Assembly: GCA_029204225.1 (NCBI GenBank)
Contig: CM055100.1
Coordinates: 14,388,538-14,452,537, forward strand
DNA: 64,000 nucleotides
Direction: 5' to 3'
DNA from: Diphasiastrum complanatum
Taxonomy: Eukaryota > Streptophyta > Lycopodiopsida > Lycopodiales > Lycopodiaceae
This document shows positions 59,602 to 64,000 of this stretch, piece after piece. Positions within the stretch are counted from its first letter, which is position 1. Each line of letters starts with the position of its first letter. Below the pieces are notes generated by a model that saw nothing but the letters and a program-made list of their open reading frames with translations, searched no databases and was not told the origin of the DNA. Made by a program: the position numbers and the translations under genes.

Positions 59602-60490
59602 TATCTAGTTAAAAGAAATTGAAGCAATTGTTTTATTCATGAGCGATTTTTTTAGCAGTGAGATAATAAACACAACAAGTATATATGTCCATATATGTTG
59701 TAAAAATAAAAAATAAAGACAGGTGATTCAATCAATTTGTAGTTGGTCAATATTTTTTTTCACCTATGCTAGTCCTTGAATTTTACTAGGATTTTTTTTG
59801 TACTTGATCAAAATTCTCAAATTTTTGGGTCAAGTCTGACTCTTATATAGTATTCTAAAAGAAATAATTCATATTAGTTCCTGAAGACATAATTTGATTT
59901 AGTCGATAGTAAAAGTAGATTTACCGAAATCAATTTATTTATTTTTATAATCTATCATGATTTACTTATCATAATTTATTAAGAATATTTTGACCATAAA
60001 AAGTTTGAGACCAATTCTTAATGTGTGAGATGCATTTACTATACAAAATATGATGTGTGTGTGTATGTGTGTGTGTTAATCAATTATAGAGGTTGAGGTT
60101 GGAGTGAGTGACAGTTTTTTTTATTTAAAATTATTGTTTTAATTTTTTTTGTTAAAATCATAATTATAAAAAAAAATCAATCTCAAGGATAGTACTCCAT
60201 AAAATATAGATATTATACATTTTGACCATATGATTAATAATAAAGAAACTCTACATTCAAGATTAGAAATTTTAAAAACAATATAATAGTTCAATTAACT
60301 TATTTCACTTTGAGTTTACTTTTTACATACTTACGAAAAATTCTTAATTAAAGGCTAAATATTTCAAGAAAATAGTTCTAAAAAAAAAAAATTGATTTGT
60401 GGTTTGCTAATCGATTAAATTAAAATATTAGAAAAGAAAAAAAAATCATTTTTTACAGCTATGAAAAATAGTGTCAAATAATTTTTATAA
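59602..60490. other. No gene recognised
   Basis: Very AT-rich with many A/T runs and a (GT)n near 60054-60076. Nothing identified. Confidence 0.5.
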
Positions 60491-60519
60491 AGTCATTTGA
60501 TATATACAACCCGGACATT

Positions 60520-61512
60520 GCTGGCTATAGACCCTACTATGATCTTCGACAAGGCAGTCATTGACATCAAGGAAGAAGTTGAAGCTAGAGAGTACTATGA
60601 TGACAAGAACAAGTCTGATCAAGCTCTCTACAACAACTGAGACCAATCGAAGAAGAAGGCTCAACCTAAGAGGGAGTCAACAAGGAGATCAGATCTGAAC
60701 CAGCAGAAGCAGGAAACTCAAGAAGGCATATCGAAAGGAAGAAACAGACAGCAAGACAAGACAAGAAGACATGCGACAGATGCAGACAGGACGACCACAC
60801 AGTGGATAAATGTTGGCTAAATCTAAAGATTGAGTGCATACATTGTCACAAGAAAGTCATGCAGCCATGGATTGCTACGACAATCCAAGAAATAAGAAGA
60901 CGCAGAGCAGGAGGGAAAGCACAAACAACACATCATACAAGGAAGAGCCCGAATCCTCAAAGATGGTTGAGAACCGAACTAGCAGAAGTCCTACTGCTTA
61001 TCTATGCACTAATGTATGCGCTACATCACAGTCTTACATCACAGTCTGATGTTCAAGATATAGTTCTTGACTTAGGAGCTACGTCACACTTTGTGACGAC
61101 AAGACAGATGATCGCCGACTTTCAACAAATCAACAACTCCATATACATCGTTCTAGGAGATGGTTCACGACACAAGGTGAGCGGCACTAGCACACTTTGG
61201 CTCAGCACCAATGGCAGAGATAAAAAACTGGATGACATCCTATATGTGTCGGCACTGTAGAAAGATCTGCTATCAGTTGTTAGGATAGCAAATGCAGGTA
61301 TGCGTGTGACATTCACAGATCAGACATGCAATTTGGTTGATGCCAGCTCCAGTACGCTCATCACACAAGGCAAACGAAGAGAAAATTTATATCAGTTGAA
61401 GGTACGACTACCGACAGAGCAGGCTCATCAAGTTCATGAGTCTACAGATGTTCTGTGGCATAGGAGACTATGCCACATGAACCCACTGGCATTGTACAAG
61501 GCATTAATCTAG
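60520..61512 (+). pseudogene. TE-M gag C-terminus, two zinc knuckles, protease
   Basis: Gag end (IDIKEEVEAREYYDDKNKS), then knuckles CDRCRQDDHTVDKC (60772-60813) and a second at 60835-60875 (CIHCHKK, then HAAMDC) with one base missing, which shifts the frame. Spacing equals that of TE-H. Protease DIVLDLGATSHFVTTRQM has D-L-G instead of D-S-G. GDGSRHKVSGTS, LDDILYVSAL, then a stop, DLLSVVRIANAG, and the HHCC start VLWHRRLCHMNPLALY follow. Confidence 0.8.
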
Positions 61513-61544
61513 AGTAATGTATTCACGGGAATGAGCATCAAGGA

Positions 61545-62597
61545 TGCAAACCTGACATCTTGTGACAAGCCATCAACAATCCAGACAAGGACAAGTGGAT
61601 TAAGGCCATGGAAGACGGAATGAGTTCCATGAAACAAAATGAAGTATGGACTCTTGAGCCACTACCAGCTGACAGAAAGACTATCCAGATGGCAATGTAC
61701 TAAGATACAAGGTCAGGCTAGTTGCAAAAGGCTTCTCATAGAGGTATGTCATTGATTATACAGAGACATTCTCTCCTATTGTGAAGCACACATCTCTACA
61801 CATATTATTTGCATACGCAGCTGCCTATGATCTGAAGATCCACATTGTAGACGAGAAAATAGCTTGCTTGCATGGAGAGTTGAAAGAAGAGATCTACATG
61901 GACACTACAGCCACCATGTTTTTCCTGTGAGTCACTTGCTAACTATGCCTGCAGAATGCATAGAAGCATCTATGGACTGAAACAGTTCTCCAGGCAATGG
62001 TACAAGAAGAAGGATCACACACTTAGATCCTTGGGCTTCCAGCCTTTAATGGTTGACTACAAAGTTTATGTGAAAGTCATGAATGGGGAGATCATCATAG
62101 TCAGTGTCTATGTAGATGACACGTTAATTCTATCACGGAGCGACAATCTCATTGCATAGGTGAAGGCAGATATTTCGAGGCACTTCGAAATATTGGACCT
62201 AGGAGAAGCCAAATGCTACCTGGGTTTATATATCGACAGAGATCTTCAGGCTGGTGGATTATATCTACACCAGTCAAGATACATTTAGAAGATCATTGAT
62301 GATTTCAACATGACAGATTGCAAGAGAGTGAATACTCCAATGGTTCCTGGCACAGTGCTGACAAACGAGGACTGTCCCAGAGACGAAGCAGAACGACAAA
62401 AAATAAAGCATAATCCTTACAGAAGGCTTATTGGTTCTTTGATGTACTTGGCAGATAATACACGGCCAGATATTACTTACGTGGTATTCAAGTTGAGCCA
62501 ATTCAATATCAATCTAGGTCCAACACACTGGAAGTTCGCCAAGAGGGTCCTGCAATATCTGTAGAACATGAAAGGTTATGGCCTACGCTTAAGGATC
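61545..62597 (+). pseudogene. TE-M reverse transcriptase
   Basis: DKWIKAMEDGMSSMKQNEVWTLEPLPA starts the RT region. Frames then shift through LKIHIVDEKIACLHGELKEEIYMD (the family QMDVKTAFLHG is changed to IVD, as in 40490-40720), MHRSIYGLKQFSRQWYKK, VSVYVDDTLILSRSDN with YVDD intact, LDLGEAKCYLGLYIDRD, MVPGTVLTNEDCP and RLIGSLMYLADNTRPDITYV to FAKRVLQYL. Stops near 62158, 62286 and 62562. RNase H is absent. Confidence 0.85.
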
Positions 62598-62611
62598 TGA
62601 AATCTTTCACA

Positions 62612-62623
62612 TGGTATCAGAGC
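62612..62623 (+). other. Isolated primer-binding site
   Basis: TGGTATCAGAGC after ctttcaca, similar in context to the TE-K PBS (cttcaca then PBS then tt). Probably the 5' end of another element whose LTR is truncated by the TE-M junction. Confidence 0.65.
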
Positions 62624-63115
62624 TTGTATTTTAGGTTATGAAGGAGAAAATCAGATCTATCAATCAGACGCACCGCCCCCTCCTCAAAAACACAAGGTTA
62701 TAGTTCAAATAACCCTCTCTTGTATAAAAGGTCCTTTTTTAACTAAGAAGATTTCTCTCAAAATTTAAAAAATTCTATAAAATTTCAAAACTTAAAATTC
62801 TAACAGGAGGAAAATTAATTTCCCCTCTCTCATGACCTTCCAGGAAATCACTTTACATAACACCATATAAGCTTGCAATTTCGTTTCCTCCCTCACATCA
62901 CCGTGAAGAGTTTGTTTGTTTCTCACATATAGCATGCGCACCCTACCAGTTCCGGATTGACGACATACTATCTTACGATAAGTGACTCTCCAATACTTTG
63001 GTATTCCAGTGCATTTTCTATGCTTCCGAGTTTCGATCATACTTCTTTGATTAATAGCTGGCTATGGTTAAATCATTCTCATGACGTAAAGCTCTGTATG
63101 ATATGAGTCTTTTAT
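62624..63115. other. No gene recognised
   Basis: May be leader of the element whose PBS is at 62612. No gag found. Confidence 0.4.
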
Positions 63116-63119
63116 GGTA

Positions 63120-63660
63120 TGATGGATGAATGTCCAGTGATGGACAGATCTAATGGATTGTTGTGTAGAATAAACATGTACATCCTGCCTGTCAACGATG
63201 GACATAATGCACTTTACTACATCGCTTCAAATCTGTTTAGTAGACATCGATTGATTACTAGCTGCCTCCTCATATGTATGAATGCCTCTTCACTTTTAAG
63301 GGACAACGATGGAGTAGCTCCTTAATAGCTATTTCAAAGTAAACACTTATGAATGCTTCTATCCAGCGATGGACAACTAGCATACTCTCCTCACTTTTGA
63401 TGATGGTTTTGCAAAGTAGATGTGCTCTCTATCCAACAATGGACAACAAGCTCCATCTTCTCCTTTTTGTGTATACTTTAAATGGAAACACACATGACTG
63501 CCCAGCGATGGACAGTAGGATCACCTACACTTAATTCTTTGAAGATTTATATGGTTCTTAGGCTTGTTGTCCACCAGCGATGGACAGAAAGCAAAAATAT
63601 TTTTAAAATGATTGTTGTTTCTTACATTCATACCTTCTACTCTCCAGTGATGGCTCACCT
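63120..63660 (+). repeat. Degenerate tandem array, about 70-bp period
   Basis: The motif ccagcgatggaca and close variants recur eight times (about 63133, 63194, 63303, 63363, 63436, 63503, 63576, 63645), mostly 60-75 bp apart. Between motifs, words such as ctcctcacttttgatg and aaagtaaacacttatgaatg recur loosely. Not coding. Confidence 0.65.
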
Positions 63661-64000
63661 CTAAGAAATGGCTTTAATATCTGTTCTTACAATAAATTGA
63701 TATTCTCAAATGCCATTTTTTACGTTTTTAGTCTCACCCTGCGATACTAAACTGGTATTGGTGCGTGTGATAATGTAACATCATCTTTTACTATGGCCTG
63801 TTATCTTCTACATTCTGGTTCATACTCGAACCGAGCATTATCGTACTCAAAGTAAATGTATGCTACCTACTGAAACTTCACAAAGCAGACAATTTAACAC
63901 ACTTCGTTTACTTTATCTAAACGTTTTTAACTCTTAAATGTAGTTGTGGACTAAAAAGACTATTTTCTTGTAGTTATGATATAAAGAGAAAACCTTTACA
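63661..64000. other. No gene recognised
   Basis: AT-rich window end; nothing identified. Confidence 0.5.

Larger units (their letters stand above)
60500..62597 (+). mobile_element. TE-M: internally deleted Ty1/copia element
   Basis: Gag C-terminus, double knuckle, protease and pre-integrase, then RT up to the RNase H border, all plus strand. The integrase core is missing: the frame passes from CHMNPLALYKALI (61508) to RT linker sequence within about 50 bp. No 5' LTR is seen. It ends near 62597, shortly before an isolated PBS. Same lineage as TE-H and the 40490 RT scrap. Confidence 0.8.

Noticed and set aside
63120-63660. Spaced repeats considered as a CRISPR array
   Set aside because: Repeats are degenerate, spacers are themselves partly similar, and the context is a plant nuclear genome.

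Overview
The window is repeat-dense nuclear DNA from a large-genome land plant. Almost every recognisable coding segment is Ty1/copia (Pseudoviridae-type) retrotransposon gag-pol, in the order gag, protease, integrase, reverse transcriptase, RNase H, usually with a TGGTATCAGAGC primer-binding site (PBS) matching plant initiator-Met tRNA. There is one Ty3/gypsy gag scrap at the left edge, one remnant exon of a plant aldo-keto reductase, one very small Helitron-like element, several long GA/CA microsatellites and some tandem arrays. No intact host gene, rRNA, tRNA or CRISPR was seen. The nested, mostly old LTR elements would suit a gymnosperm-like or similar large genome, but I cannot name the species.

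Left part (1-26 kb): a set of nested insertions. TE-A (copia, +, 560-4084) abuts TE-B (copia, -, 4085-5155 and 25338-26036). TE-B is split by TE-C (5156-25337), a non-coding element with 473/474-bp LTRs whose termini are AGTT...AACT rather than TG...CA. TE-C is itself split by TE-D (copia, -, 7292-13148) and by TE-E (copia, -, 16216-22377). LTR-pair differences counted by eye (about 22 in 473 for TE-C, about 23 plus an indel in 650 for TE-D, about 6 plus an indel in 682 for TE-E) agree with the nesting order. TE-E is the youngest: its gag-pol is one frame broken by only two stop codons. It carries an extra 2067-bp inverted copy of its own leader, gag and protease (14140-16206), joined to its 3' LTR through a misplaced 12-nt PBS. 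I read this as a fossil of aberrant reverse transcription, and it is the most unusual structure in the window.

Middle part (26-42.5 kb): non-coding DNA with an isolated PBS (26218), a minisatellite and a GC-rich foldback island (28.0-28.5 kb), the aldo-keto reductase last-exon remnant (29408-29633), TE-G (copia, +, two blocks around a microsatellite-rich insert), TE-H (copia, +, 35393-40489, with two CCHC zinc knuckles in gag), an RT scrap fused to the TE-H 3' LTR, and TE-I (copia gag, -).

Right part (42.5-64 kb): 4.2 kb of AT-rich DNA lies between the head-to-head LTRs of TE-I and TE-J, which are one family and also have AGTT...AACT ends. Then follow TE-J (leader plus gag start), TE-K (gag), a minus-strand gag scrap, a distant TE-E-like LTR, TE-L (RNase H plus 3' LTR, -), an RS-rich 24-bp-repeat reading frame (55.6-56.1 kb), a 128-bp Helitron-like element (59474-59601), TE-M (copia, +, same double-knuckle lineage as TE-H), and a degenerate array with a period of about 70 bp (63.1-63.7 kb).

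There is no operon-like cooperation here. Possible functional links are between elements: the non-coding TE-C shares LTR end type and leader with the gag-bearing TE-J, so TE-C may have been mobilised in trans by that lineage.
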